A stretch of 29,630 nt of DNA from JBAYSY01 sp041675885 (GCA_041675885.1 JBAYSY010000036.1:1-29630); one strand, 5' to 3'; counted from the first letter of the stretch, positions 8,649 to 16,216 are shown. Numbers and translations: made by a program. The notes: generated by a model from the sequence alone, not told the origin.

Positions 8649-10598
8649 ATGGGCCGGATCGAATTCGAACCATGGGAGCCGGAAGAGACCGTCGGCAAGA
8701 TCTGGCACGCACTGGTCGGAGACTGGGGCGCCGCCGAGGTGCATGAGCCCGCGCGGGTCGATCTGGCCGAAGTGACCGGGCGGCTTGCGGTGCTGTTCCG
8801 GGGGCTTGGGGGTGCGGCCTCGGTCGAGTTGCGCGCCGCCGCCGACGAGAACAGCGGGCACCGGCTTTCCTTCCGCCGCCGCCTGGGCGCCGCCTCGGAG
8901 CGGCTGCCGCGCGCCAGTTTCGACGGCGAGGCGCTGCGGCTTCCGGCCTCGCTTGCGGTGTTCCCCGCGCGCGAGGCCAATGCCGCGCTTTATCTCTGGC
9001 TGGCGGCGGCGGCGGCCCATGCGGGCGGCTACCGGGCCGAGGCCGACCCGCTGCGCGCCGATCTCGCGGCGCTGGCGGCGGCGCAGGCCATGGTGGCGCG
9101 CACGCTGGCCGAGGCGCCGGGGCTGGCCGGGCTTTGCCGCGACCTGTCGCGCGCCGCGCTGGCACTGCGCCCCGGCCATGCCCTGCCGCCGGTGGAAGCC
9201 GCGGTCGAGGCGCTGGTCCGGCATCTTCTGGGCGCGCCCGATCCGCTGCCGCCCGCCGCCGGGGCGATGCTTGCGGCGCTGGAGGGCGACCTTTCGGATT
9301 TCCGCGCCCCGCGCGGCTATCGCCCGTTCCGGCCCGTGGTAGTCTGGCCCGAGTTGCGGGGGCTTGCCTTTTCGGCGCCCGGCGCGGTCGAAAGCCGCGA
9401 CACCGAAGGCCCGCCCGAGGAAGGCGAGGGGGTGGCCCGCCGCGCCCGCCGCCGCCAGTCGGACCTTGCCGAGCGGCGCGACAGCCTGATCCTGCACAAG
9501 TTCGAGGCGATCCTGAGCTGGACCGAGTTTCTCAACCTCAACCGCCGGGTCGAGGACGACGACACCGACGCGGCGAAGAAGGCGGCCGAAGATCAGGACG
9601 AGATCGGGCTGGGGCAGATCTCCAAGGCCCCGGCGGCGCGGCTGAAGCTGCATCTGGACCTTGCGCCCGAGGATGTGGCGCGCGAACGGCTGTCGGGCGA
9701 GTTCACCTATCCCGAATGGGAGGCCCGCGGCGGCGTCTGGCTGCCGGATCACGTCCGGGTGCTGGAAAGCCGCGCGCCGCTGGCCGACGCGCCCGCCCCG
9801 TTCCACGACGACCCCGCTGCCCAGCGCCGCATCCGTGCCGTGCGCCGCCAGTTCGAGGCGCTGCGCCCCGGCCGGGTCAGCGTCCCCGGCCAGATCGACG
9901 GCGAGGAGCTTGACCTCGACGCCGCGCTGCGGGCGGCGGCCGACCTTCGCGCCACCGGCGCGGGCAACGACCGGGTCTGGCGGCGGCACCTGCCGGTGGC
10001 GCGCGACCTGGCGGTGTCGATCCTGCTCGATGTCTCGCGCTCGACCGAAAGCGCGGTGCCGGGGCATGGCCACGGCGGGCGGCAGGTGATCGACATCGAG
10101 CGCGAGGCGCTGACCGCGCTGGCATGGGGCCTGAACGCCTGCGGCGACGATTTCGCGATCAACGCCTTTTCATCCCTGAAACGCGACCGGGTGTATCTGC
10201 TGAACTGCAAGGAATTCGGCGAACCGATGAGTTCCACGGTCGAATCGCGGATCATGGGGCTGCGGCCCGGGTTCTACACAAGGCTGGGCGCGGCGATCCG
10301 GCACGGCTCGGCCGGGTTGGCGAAACAGGGGCGCGGGCGGCGGCTTCTGCTGGTCATCACCGACGGCAAGCCGAACGACCTCGACCATTACGAGGGCCGC
10401 CACGGTATCGAAGACAGCGCCATGGCGGTGCGCGAGGCGCGGCGGATGGGTCAGGCGGTGTTCGGCATCACCGTGGATCGCGACGGCAAAAGCTGGTTCC
10501 CCCGCATCTTCGGGCAGGGCGGCTATGCGCTGATCCCGCATCCCGACAAGCTGACCGCCGCGCTGCCGGGCATCTGGCGCACCCTGGTCGGGGCATGA
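8649..10598 (+). CDS. norD: Nitric oxide reductase activation protein NorD (von Willebrand A domain)
   Basis: This 649-residue soluble protein is close to the ~640 of Paracoccus NorD, the partner of NorQ in activating NorB. The C-terminal third is a VWA domain with a complete MIDAS start DVSRS (D461, S463, S465) and a later VITDGKPND strand. The middle part is charged and low in hydrophobics (AKKAAEDQDE). The start at 8649 has AAGGGT about nine bases upstream; no other in-frame start is better. It ends 40 bases before the chosen norE start. No frameshift or missing motif was seen, so the pair with norQ looks functional. Confidence 0.94.
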   Translation: MGRIEFEPWEPEETVGKIWHALVGDWGAAEVHEPARVDLAEVTGRLAVLFRGLGGAASVELRAAADENSGHRLSFRRRLGAASERLPRASFDGEALRLPASLAVFPAREANAALYLWLAAAAAHAGGYRAEADPLRADLAALAAAQAMVARTLAEAPGLAGLCRDLSRAALALRPGHALPPVEAAVEALVRHLLGAPDPLPPAAGAMLAALEGDLSDFRAPRGYRPFRPVVVWPELRGLAFSAPGAVESRDTEGPPEEGEGVARRARRRQSDLAERRDSLILHKFEAILSWTEFLNLNRRVEDDDTDAAKKAAEDQDEIGLGQISKAPAARLKLHLDLAPEDVARERLSGEFTYPEWEARGGVWLPDHVRVLESRAPLADAPAPFHDDPAAQRRIRAVRRQFEALRPGRVSVPGQIDGEELDLDAALRAAADLRATGAGNDRVWRRHLPVARDLAVSILLDVSRSTESAVPGHGHGGRQVIDIEREALTALAWGLNACGDDFAINAFSSLKRDRVYLLNCKEFGEPMSSTVESRIMGLRPGFYTRLGAAIRHGSAGLAKQGRGRRLLLVITDGKPNDLDHYEGRHGIEDSAMAVREARRMGQAVFGITVDRDGKSWFPRIFGQGGYALIPHPDKLTAALPGIWRTLVGA

Positions 10599-10638
10599 GG
10601 GTCTGGACATGGAGGATCGGGGGACAGAGGGTCGGGGG

Positions 10639-11211
10639 ATGAGCACCCCGCCCGAAACCGGCCCGGAGCCGGCCGGGCCGTTCGACGAACTGCCCGGCGA
10701 CCTGATGATCTGGGTGCTGATCGTCTCGGAACTGCTGGTGTTCGGGGCGGGGCTGGCCGCGTTCCTGGCGGTGCGGATCACCGACCCGGCCGGATTCGCC
10801 GAGGCGCAGGGCCAGCTTTACCGCACCGGGGCGGGGCTGAATACGGTGGTGCTGGTCACTTCGGGGGCCATGGCGGCGCTGGCGGTGCGGGCGCGCGCGG
10901 CGGACGACTGGCTGCGGGTCCGGCTGTGGCTTTGGGCCGCGTCGGCGCTGGGGGTGGTGTTCCTGATCGTGAAGGGCGTGGAGTATGCGGGCAAGGCGCG
11001 GGACGGGATCAACGTCGATACCCATCCGTTCTTCACCTTCTACTACCTGCTGACCGGGTTCCATGCCGCGCATGTGATCGCCGGGGTAGCGATCCTGCTT
11101 TTGCTGTCGTGGCGCGGCACCCTGCGCGGGATCGAGGCCGGGGCGGCCTTCTGGCACATGGTCGATCTGGTCTGGGTTCTGCTGTTCCCCGTCATCTACC
11201 TGCTGAGGTGA
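10639..11211 (+). CDS. norE: Nitric oxide reductase accessory protein NorE (cytochrome oxidase subunit III-like)
   Basis: The 190-residue protein has five predicted transmembrane helices, beginning DLMIWVLIVSELLVFGAGL and ending WHMVDLVWVLLFPVIYLLR, the pattern of small COX3-family proteins. NorE is not essential for NO reduction but improves activity or assembly in Paracoccus. The HPFFTFYYLLTGFHAAHV block carries the conserved His and Glu-adjacent residues of the COX3 fold. The start at 10639 follows a G-rich stretch; an in-frame ATG at 10609, preceded by GAGGG, would add ten residues and cannot be excluded. It is followed by norF after five bases. Confidence 0.92.
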   Translation: MSTPPETGPEPAGPFDELPGDLMIWVLIVSELLVFGAGLAAFLAVRITDPAGFAEAQGQLYRTGAGLNTVVLVTSGAMAALAVRARAADDWLRVRLWLWAASALGVVFLIVKGVEYAGKARDGINVDTHPFFTFYYLLTGFHAAHVIAGVAILLLLSWRGTLRGIEAGAAFWHMVDLVWVLLFPVIYLLR

Positions 11212-11216
11212 GGCGA

Positions 11217-11486
11217 ATGACACGCGATCCGATCCTGCGCGCCTGGGGCTGGCTGATCCTGTTCAGCCTGTGCTCGACCGGGCTGGCGGTCCTTCCCGAT
11301 ACGGCGCTCGGGGCGCTGGGGGTGACGGTGGCCGGGGCGGTGATCCTCGGGCTGGGCTGGGCCAAGGCGCGGATCATCCTTGGCACCTATCTCGGGCTGG
11401 ACGCGGCACCGTTCTGGCGGCGGGGGTTCGGCATCGTACTGGCGCTTTATGCGCTGGCGCTGCTGGGGCTTTACGTGGCGGGATAG
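11217..11486 (+). CDS. norF: Nitric oxide reductase accessory protein NorF (small membrane protein)
   Basis: This 89-residue protein starts MTRDPILRAWGWLILFSLCS and has three hydrophobic segments. The block AKARIILGTYLGLDAAPFWRRGF is typical of NorF/COX4-like proteins encoded after norE. The ATG at 11217 has GAGG and AGGCGA upstream and lies five bases after the norE stop. It is last in the nor operon. The function is not well defined: a role in stability or assembly of Nor is inferred from the family. It faces the dnr-like gene on the other strand, with palindromic repeats in the 93-base gap. Confidence 0.88.
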   Translation: MTRDPILRAWGWLILFSLCSTGLAVLPDTALGALGVTVAGAVILGLGWAKARIILGTYLGLDAAPFWRRGFGIVLALYALALLGLYVAG

Positions 11487-11520
11487 GCGGGGTGGCGGGG
11501 ACCTGGCGCGGAGGTGGGAT

Positions 11521-11543
11521 GGTGCGCTGAAGTGCACCCTACG
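11521..11543. repeat. GGTGCGC palindromic repeat, copy 2
   Basis: GGTGCGC-TGAA-GTGCACC followed by CTACG; one stem position is a mismatch (G-T wobble on one strand). It lies between the convergent norF and dnr-like genes and is close to identical to the copy at 5380. Confidence 0.68.
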
Positions 11544-11561
11544 TTGCGGGGCGGTGCCGAC

Positions 11562-11583
11562 GGTGCGCCGAAGCGCACCCTAC
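11562..11583. repeat. GGTGCGC palindromic repeat, copy 3, touching the dnr-like stop codon
   Basis: GGTGCGC-CGAA-GCGCACC followed by CTACA. The CTA at 11580-11582 is the reverse complement of the TAG stop of the minus-strand regulator, so the repeat supplies that stop codon. Together with copy 2 it can end transcription from both sides. Confidence 0.68.
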
Positions 11584-12284
11584 AGGCTCCGGCTCCAGGC
11601 CGCGCCCGGGTCTTCGGCCACGTAGTCGCGCAGGGTCTCGACGCTGGAAATGGCGGCGACGCTGTTGCGCACGCTCACCCCATGTTCGCGCAGCCGGGCG
11701 AAGGCGCGCGAGAGGCTTTCCGGTTTCATCCCCAGCCGCCCGGCGATCAGCACCTTGTCATAGGGCAGCGTGACCGTGCAGGCTCCCTGTTCGACCGGGC
11801 AGAGGTCGAGCAGGAATTCCGCCACCCGCTGCGCACCGTTGCGGGCCTTCAACTGCTCGATCTGTTCGACAAGCCCGTGCAGGTGCAGGAAGGTCGCCGA
11901 CAGGATCGAGATCGCGATCTCGGGCCGGGCGCGGATCATCGACAGGAAACTGTCGGCCTCGATCCGGATCAGGGTGCAGTCGGTGACCGCCTCGGCATTG
12001 ACCGGATAGCGGTCGTGGCGGAAGGCGACCGCCTCGCCGAAACTCTGGCCCTTGGTGAAGACGCCCACCACCGCCTCGGTCCCGTTCGGCGCGATCCGCG
12101 ACAGTTTCACCCAGCCCTCGGCGACGATATAGATCGCCCGGGCCTCTTCGCCCTGAAGGAAGATCGTGCCGCCGCGCGGGTAGCGGCGCTGCCGCGAGGC
12201 GGCAAGCAGCGTGTCGGCCACCTCCTGCGGCATGGCGACAAGCAGGCGCGAGCCGAGAGCGATTCGGCGAAACTCGGGGGTCAT
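11580..12284 (-). CDS. Crp/Fnr-family transcription regulator, DNR-like
   Basis: The protein has 234 residues: an N-terminal cyclic-nucleotide-like sensor domain (about 15-125), a long dimer helix (about 128-150) and a C-terminal winged helix. The recognition helix MKPESLSRAFARLREHGV (186-203) has the E-x-x-S-R pattern that reads TTGAC/TTGAT half sites. No N-terminal cysteine cluster is present, so it is not an oxygen-sensing FNR. DNR-type regulators bind heme and sense NO, activating nor and nir genes. The start at 12284 has AAGGGA upstream. It is convergent with norF. Assignment to DNR rather than another Crp/Fnr subgroup rests on the recognition helix and on neighbouring nor genes. Confidence 0.85.
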   Translation of the reverse strand: MTPEFRRIALGSRLLVAMPQEVADTLLAASRQRRYPRGGTIFLQGEEARAIYIVAEGWVKLSRIAPNGTEAVVGVFTKGQSFGEAVAFRHDRYPVNAEAVTDCTLIRIEADSFLSMIRARPEIAISILSATFLHLHGLVEQIEQLKARNGAQRVAEFLLDLCPVEQGACTVTLPYDKVLIAGRLGMKPESLSRAFARLREHGVSVRNSVAAISSVETLRDYVAEDPGAAWSRSL

Positions 12285-12504
12285 GGACGTTCCCTTCGGG
12301 TTCTGGCAGCCATGGCGACGGCCCCCGGGTTCCAAGGCACAGGGCGCGGGGCATGAGAGGGGCACGGGCCGGGCGGTCGGCGCGACCCTAGCAGACCCGC
12401 ACCGGACGCGGAAGCCGCAACCGCACGGCGACCAAAGGGGGGGAGGCGGCCGATGTCATCGGGCCTCCACGCCACGGCACCGGCCCGGCCGTCCCCTTCC
12501 CCGC

Positions 12505-13200
12505 TCAGTCCCGCTGCGATTCGGCCAGCCGGGCGACGCCCGCGATATCGCGCACCACCAGCCGCTGGCGGCCGCCGCCGATCAGCCCCTTGCCCTCCCA
12601 GGCCGAAAGGATGCGCGAGACGGTGTGCAGCGTCGTGCCGGTCATCTCGGCGATATCCTGGCGCGAGATCGGAAAGTCGATCCGCGTCCCCGCCGTCTCG
12701 CGCCGCCCAGCCTTGTCGATCAGCCGCAGCACCGCATGGGCCACGCGGCGCTCGACCTCTTCGGTGGACATTTCGCGGATCCGGGTATGCGCTTCGTCAA
12801 GCCGCTCGCCCAGCGTCTGCATCGCCTTGGTGGCAAGGCGGGGGTTGCCCTCGACCACCCGGTCCCAATGGGACATCGGCCAGCCCAGCATCGACGAATC
12901 GACCGCCGCCCGCGCCGTGCCGGGATAGTCCTCGCGCCTGAGCGCCCGGGCAAAGCCGAACAGATCGCCCGGATGCACCACCCGCACCATGACCTGCTGG
13001 CCGTCGGGCGTGACCTGGGTGACCTTGAGACGGCCGTCGATCAACAGGTAGAAGGTGGTCGCCGTCGCGCCCTGGGCAAAGACCGCCTCGCCGGCCTGGA
13101 CGCGCCGACTGACGGCATGGGTCAGGAACCGCTCAAGCTCGGCGTCGTTCATCCTTTCAAACAACGTCAGCGCCCGAACGCGGCGGATGTCGATCGCCAC
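12505..13200 (-). CDS. nnrR: Crp/Fnr-family regulator, NNR/NnrR-like
   Basis: With a GTG start at 13200, supported by AAGGGGA nine bases upstream, the protein has 231 residues, the usual Crp/Fnr length. An upstream in-frame ATG at 13248 has no good ribosome site. The winged helix contains FPISRQDIAEMTGTTLHTVS (176-195); the TGTTLHTVSR recognition helix is the form I associate with NNR/NnrR, the NO-responsive activators of nir and nor in Paracoccus and Rhodobacter. The sensor domain has no cysteine, so there is no Fe-S cluster. It differs clearly from its neighbour in recognition helix, so the two are not recent duplicates. The likely targets in the window are the boxes near norC. Confidence 0.82.
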   Translation of the reverse strand: MAIDIRRVRALTLFERMNDAELERFLTHAVSRRVQAGEAVFAQGATATTFYLLIDGRLKVTQVTPDGQQVMVRVVHPGDLFGFARALRREDYPGTARAAVDSSMLGWPMSHWDRVVEGNPRLATKAMQTLGERLDEAHTRIREMSTEEVERRVAHAVLRLIDKAGRRETAGTRIDFPISRQDIAEMTGTTLHTVSRILSAWEGKGLIGGGRQRLVVRDIAGVARLAESQRD

Positions 13201-13578
13201 CGGCGGTTCCCCTTTGCCGTTTCCCGCAGAAGCCTGATTTTTCCCCATATGACGGGAAAAGGCAAAGCTCTTCGGCGGGGCGGCGGCCCCGCCGGAGCCG
13301 GGCGGGCGGGCGGGACGCCGCGTCATGCCGCCCCACACCGCCGACGCCGGAGGGCGCGGCACGGCCGCAAGCCGGAACGGGGTCGGGCGCCCGCCCGTGG
13401 CGGGCCGGTTTCCGGCATATGCCTTTCGAATCGGTTCATCGCGGGTCTCCTTTTGACCCGGACGCTATGGCACCCCGGAGGGAACCGCCTTGACCGATCA
13501 CAATCGCGCGAAAATTCATGTTCCGGAGATTCAACCTTTCAGACAGTCGGGCTTTCAGACAGCCGGGCTTTCGGAAAG
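13201..13578. other. Gene-free stretch upstream of nnrR
   Basis: These 378 bases separate nnrR from the DUF59 gene, both on the minus strand. They hold a Crp/Fnr-like box at 13490-13503, a 16-base tandem repeat at 13537-13583, and otherwise no supported ORF. A minus-strand extension of the nnrR frame to 13362 exists but has no ribosome site and an arginine/proline-rich, shadow-like composition. Confidence 0.6.
13490..13503. promoter_or_regulatory. Crp/Fnr-like box in the nnrR upstream region
   Basis: TTGACCGATCACAA fits TTGAC-N4-CACAA, a variant close to NNR/NnrR boxes. It is about 296 bases from the nnrR GTG, so a long leader or a start further upstream would be needed. No closer gene is present, and the assignment is weak. 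Confidence 0.4.
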
Positions 13579-13583
13579 TCAGG
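13537..13583. repeat. 16-base tandem repeat, two exact-like units plus a degenerate third
   Basis: Units TTTCAGACAGTCGGGC (13537-13552) and TTTCAGACAGCCGGGC (13553-13568) differ by one base; TTTCGGAAAGTCAGG follows as a decayed third unit that covers the stop codon of the DUF59 gene (13579-13581). Confidence 0.7.
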
Positions 13584-13887
13584 AAGGCCCCGGCCCCCCC
13601 GCGCCCGGACTCCGCCCGATTGCACGCCCCGGATCCCAGGGCGGATCATAGCTGAGCCGCGCCCGGGCCGCCTGCACCCCGGGCACCGAAAGCGCCGCCG
13701 CCTCGGCCGCCGCCGCCAGCACCCCGGCCAGCGGACAGCCCGGAGTCGTCGTGGTCATCACGATATCCACCCGACCCGAGGCATCGGCCCCGACCCGGTA
13801 GACCAGGCCCAGATCGACGATGCTGCGCCCCATTTCCGGGTCGATCACGCCGCCCAGCGCCTTCCATACGGTGTCCGGCAGGCTCAT
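13579..13887 (-). CDS. DUF59 / MIP18-like iron-sulfur cluster assembly protein
   Basis: This 102-residue protein begins MSLPDTVWKALGGVIDPEMG and contains the family signature IVDLGLVYRV, followed by TTTTPGCPLAG with the conserved cysteine at 51, and SYDPPWDP at the end. DUF59 proteins (SufT, PaaD, MIP18 relatives) help deliver or mature Fe-S clusters. The ATG overlaps the stop of the upstream DUF2249 gene (ATGA), so it is the third member of a coupled trio with the membrane protein at 14420-15775. The last ~18 residues are glycine- and proline-rich and probably disordered. It may serve a Fe-S step connected with NO damage, but this is inferred only from its neighbours. Confidence 0.87.
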   Translation of the reverse strand: MSLPDTVWKALGGVIDPEMGRSIVDLGLVYRVGADASGRVDIVMTTTTPGCPLAGVLAAAAEAAALSVPGVQAARARLSYDPPWDPGRAIGRSPGAGGPGPS

Positions 13888-14423
13888 GTCTCGGGCCCCC
13901 GGCGCACCATGATGCGGAAGGTCGTGCCCTGCGTATCGTAATTTCCCGCCCATTCATGGCCGCGCAAGGCAAGCTCCGGGTAGAGAAAGACCGGCTCGCG
14001 CACCAGCAGCGCGAACAGCACCTCGCCGGGCGCCATGTCTTCGAGCGCGGCGAGAATGCGCACCATCGGTTCGGGCGGCGCAAGATCGGTCAGGTCGAAT
14101 TCGCGCACCGGATCGGGCCAGAGCGCGGCATCGGAGCTTGACCCGGGGGCAATGCCCGGTTCGGGGGCCGCGGCCTTGTTGTCCGGCGGGGTGAAGATCA
14201 CCTCCCAGTCGCCGCCGGGCAACGCCCGGTCGCGCCAGGAAAAACCGCGGTTCGACATCACCGTCAGCAGCGGCACCGGCCGGAAACTTGCAAGAACACG
14301 CAGCGGCTGGCCGGGCAGCAGCGTATCGACGGCGGCCATGATCTCGCCGAAGGGCTCGCGCCCCTCGCGCAGCAGCGGGCGGGCGTCGTATTCGCGGATG
14401 GTGGACGGGTCGGCATCGGTCAT
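13884..14423 (-). CDS. Tandem DUF2249-domain protein
   Basis: This 179-residue protein has two DUF2249 domains. The first (about residues 8-80) begins REYDARPLLREGREPFGEIM and the second (about 108-176) begins REFDLTDLAPPEPMVRIL. A proline/alanine linker joins them. Both share the pattern of a D-x-R/T start, a helix and a GGDWE- or EWAGNYDT-like end. DUF2249 proteins are found with hemerythrins and in NO/nitrite gene clusters; their biochemical role is not established. The start overlaps the stop of the upstream membrane gene (ATGA) and the stop overlaps the DUF59 start. No signal peptide is seen, so it is cytoplasmic. Confidence 0.85.
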   Translation of the reverse strand: MTDADPSTIREYDARPLLREGREPFGEIMAAVDTLLPGQPLRVLASFRPVPLLTVMSNRGFSWRDRALPGGDWEVIFTPPDNKAAAPEPGIAPGSSSDAALWPDPVREFDLTDLAPPEPMVRILAALEDMAPGEVLFALLVREPVFLYPELALRGHEWAGNYDTQGTTFRIMVRRGPET

Positions 14424-15775
14424 CGGAGCGGGCTCCTGATCTGGGCGGGGGGAAGGAACAAGGGCGGGCGGCGGGTGCCGGGCGGCAGACGGCGGGCGGG
14501 GGCGACCCCGGCAAGGCGGCGGATGCGGACCAGTTCGGCCACGACCCCCAGCGTGCCCGCCAGCATCAGAAGTGCTGCAAACCGCACCGGCAGGCCCGCG
14601 CCGAACAGGATCGCCAGCGTGCCCAGCACCGCGCCCGAAAGGAACAGCGCCAGCCAGCCCTCGGCCCGGCGGTCGAGCAGCAGTTCCTGCACCTGCGGCG
14701 TGGGGGCGCGGCCCATCACCGGGGCATAGACCTGCAACCAGGTGAGAAAGGCGGTGATCTTCAGCAACTGGGCCAGCGTCAGCAGCGACAGCCAGCCGAA
14801 ACCGAACAGCCAGAGCGTGGCCGCCGCCCAGCGATCGCCCGAACCGGGCAGCAGCGCGACCAGCGCGAGCGGCAGCGACGCGGAAAGCACCGAAAGCGCG
14901 GCGATGCTGCCGCGCATGTTGATCTCCAGCCCGCGACGCATCCGGCTGCGGAACAGCCCGGCGATATCGGCAAGATAGGCAAGCGCGGCAAGCACGAACC
15001 CGGCGACGGCAAGCACGAGAAGGGTCCGGCTGCCCGGCCAGCCCGCCCCCAGCGCCACCAGCCCCGCCGCCGCGGCGGCAAGCCCGGCCCCGCCGAAGCC
15101 GAGGATCGCCCGCCCGCCGCGGCCCGGCCGCTCGGGCGCCAGCATGAACATGGCGAACAGCCGGTAGCTGACACCGAAGGCGATCAGGCTCAGCCAGCCG
15201 CCAAGCCCGAGCAGGGCGTGGAAGGCCGTGCCCTCGGGCAGCAGCAGCGGCAGGCCCGGCACGCCTGCAAGCAGCCCGGTGAACACCAGCCCCGCCGACA
15301 CCGCCGCACCCAGCGCCACCAGCCCCGCCGCCACGAACCGCGCATGAAGCGCAAGCGGCCGGGCCAGCCACAAGGTGCGGCCGGTCATGGCGATCACCAG
15401 CGCGAATCCCGCCACCAGCGCCGCCCCCCCGAGCGGCAGCGCGACCGAAGGCAGCGGCCATCCCGCCAGAGCCCCGAAACCGAGCACCAGCCCCGCCAGC
15501 CCGCAAAGCAGCAGGGCAAGCGCCGGAAGCGCCAGCCGCTCGAACGCCAGCGGCCGCGTGGTCAGCACCGGCACGAACTGCATCAGCGCCCCGGCCATGG
15601 CAAGGCTGAGCCAGCCCACCGCCACCAGATGCACGACGATCAGCGTCCCCGGCGCGCGCAGCCCCTGATGCGGATAGCCCCAGCCCAGCGCCATCAGCGC
15701 CTCGGCCAGCAGCAGCAGCAGCAGCGCGGCGGCAAAGAAGGTCATGGTCCAGCGCGACAGCGCGGCGATCGGCAT
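14420..15775 (-). CDS. Polytopic membrane protein resembling heme-copper oxidase subunit I (NnrS-like role possible)
   Basis: The 451-residue protein is almost entirely membrane-embedded, with about twelve hydrophobic segments. Two blocks stand out: VVHLVAVGWLSLAMAGALMQ and FHALLGLGGWLSLIAFGVSY followed by RLFAMFML. Each has a single histidine in a helix, a pattern of divergent heme-copper oxidase subunit I relatives found near denitrification genes. The motif expected of true NnrS (W-H-x-H-E-M) was not found, so NnrS is not claimed. The start at 15775 has AGGAGAG at good spacing. The stop overlaps the DUF2249 start, and a TTGCG-N4-GTCAA box lies about 80 bases upstream. Function: unknown; heme binding and NO response are plausible. 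Confidence 0.72.
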   Translation of the reverse strand: MPIAALSRWTMTFFAAALLLLLLAEALMALGWGYPHQGLRAPGTLIVVHLVAVGWLSLAMAGALMQFVPVLTTRPLAFERLALPALALLLCGLAGLVLGFGALAGWPLPSVALPLGGAALVAGFALVIAMTGRTLWLARPLALHARFVAAGLVALGAAVSAGLVFTGLLAGVPGLPLLLPEGTAFHALLGLGGWLSLIAFGVSYRLFAMFMLAPERPGRGGRAILGFGGAGLAAAAAGLVALGAGWPGSRTLLVLAVAGFVLAALAYLADIAGLFRSRMRRGLEINMRGSIAALSVLSASLPLALVALLPGSGDRWAAATLWLFGFGWLSLLTLAQLLKITAFLTWLQVYAPVMGRAPTPQVQELLLDRRAEGWLALFLSGAVLGTLAILFGAGLPVRFAALLMLAGTLGVVAELVRIRRLAGVAPARRLPPGTRRPPLFLPPAQIRSPLR

Positions 15776-15848
15776 CCGGGGCTCTCCTGTCCCGCCGCAC
15801 AGGCGGGGGCATATCGCCGCAGGCTGCACCTTCCCGGCGCGGGCGTAC

Positions 15849-15862
15849 TTGCGCAATGTCAA
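15849..15862 (-). promoter_or_regulatory. NnrR/FNR-like box upstream of the membrane-protein trio
   Basis: Read in the gene direction it is TTGACATTGCGCAA: a full TTGAC half site and a CGCAA half site like the TTGCG type used by some NnrR proteins. Its centre (15855.5) is 80 bases from the ATG at 15775, allowing a start near 15814 and a leader of about 39 bases. Confidence 0.5.
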
Positions 15863-16121
15863 ACGTCGCGAAAAATTGCACCTTCCGGAAAAGGCCCGAA
15901 ACCCGCGGGACGGGCCCGGGCGAACGGGCCTTCCGCCCGGGCCAAGCGGGCGATTCGTGCAGGCATCGCCGGGCATTCGGGCTGCCTTCCGGGACGCGAA
16001 CAGCGGAAATCCGCCCGCCCCCGGCGGGGGCCGGATGGATGGCGGGCCGCATGAAACATATCAAGCGGGACAGGTCGCCGCGCTTTGGCCCCGCCGGAAA
16101 AAGGAGGCTTTCCGCCCCCTC

Positions 16122-16175
16122 TTGCGCCTGACGGCGCAATTCACCCCCGAGGATACTTTCATCAAGGCGAAAGGT
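16122..16175 (+). repeat. Composite intergenic repeat (copy b)
   Basis: A perfect hairpin TTGCGCC-TGAC-GGCGCAA (16122-16138) is followed by CAATTCACCCCCGAGGATA and TTTCATCAAGGCGAA. The first core is shared with copy f near the window end, and the second with copy e. Confidence 0.68.
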
Positions 16176-16187
16176 GAGCGGCGTCTC

Positions 16188-16214
16188 GGAAACGCGCCGA
16201 CGGCGCGTGTTTCC
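16188..16214 (-). terminator. Hairpin immediately after ispG
   Basis: GGAAACGCGCC and GGCGCGTGTTTCC pair with a two-base bulge and a GAC loop, starting three bases after the ispG stop. No T run follows on the minus strand, so it may be a transcript-end stabiliser or a factor-aided terminator. Confidence 0.45.
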
Positions 16215-16216
16215 GC

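Larger units (their letters stand above)
15776..16216. other. Gene-free stretch between the membrane-protein trio and ispG
   Basis: These 441 bases hold a Crp/Fnr-like box (15849-15862) for the trio, composite repeat copy b (16122-16175), a shared module (16176-16194) and a hairpin just downstream of ispG. The ORFs crossing it have shadow-like arginine/proline composition, so no gene is called. Confidence 0.65.

Noticed and set aside
13201..13362. Longer N-terminus for the NNR-like regulator (start at 13362 or 13248)
   Set aside because: No ribosome site at either, and a GTG at 13200 with AAGGGGA gives the usual length of 231 residues.
14420..15775. Calling the membrane protein NnrS
   Set aside because: The typical NnrS motif with W-H-x-H-E-M was not found and the two histidine blocks fit heme-copper oxidase subunit I relatives better; a neutral name is used.
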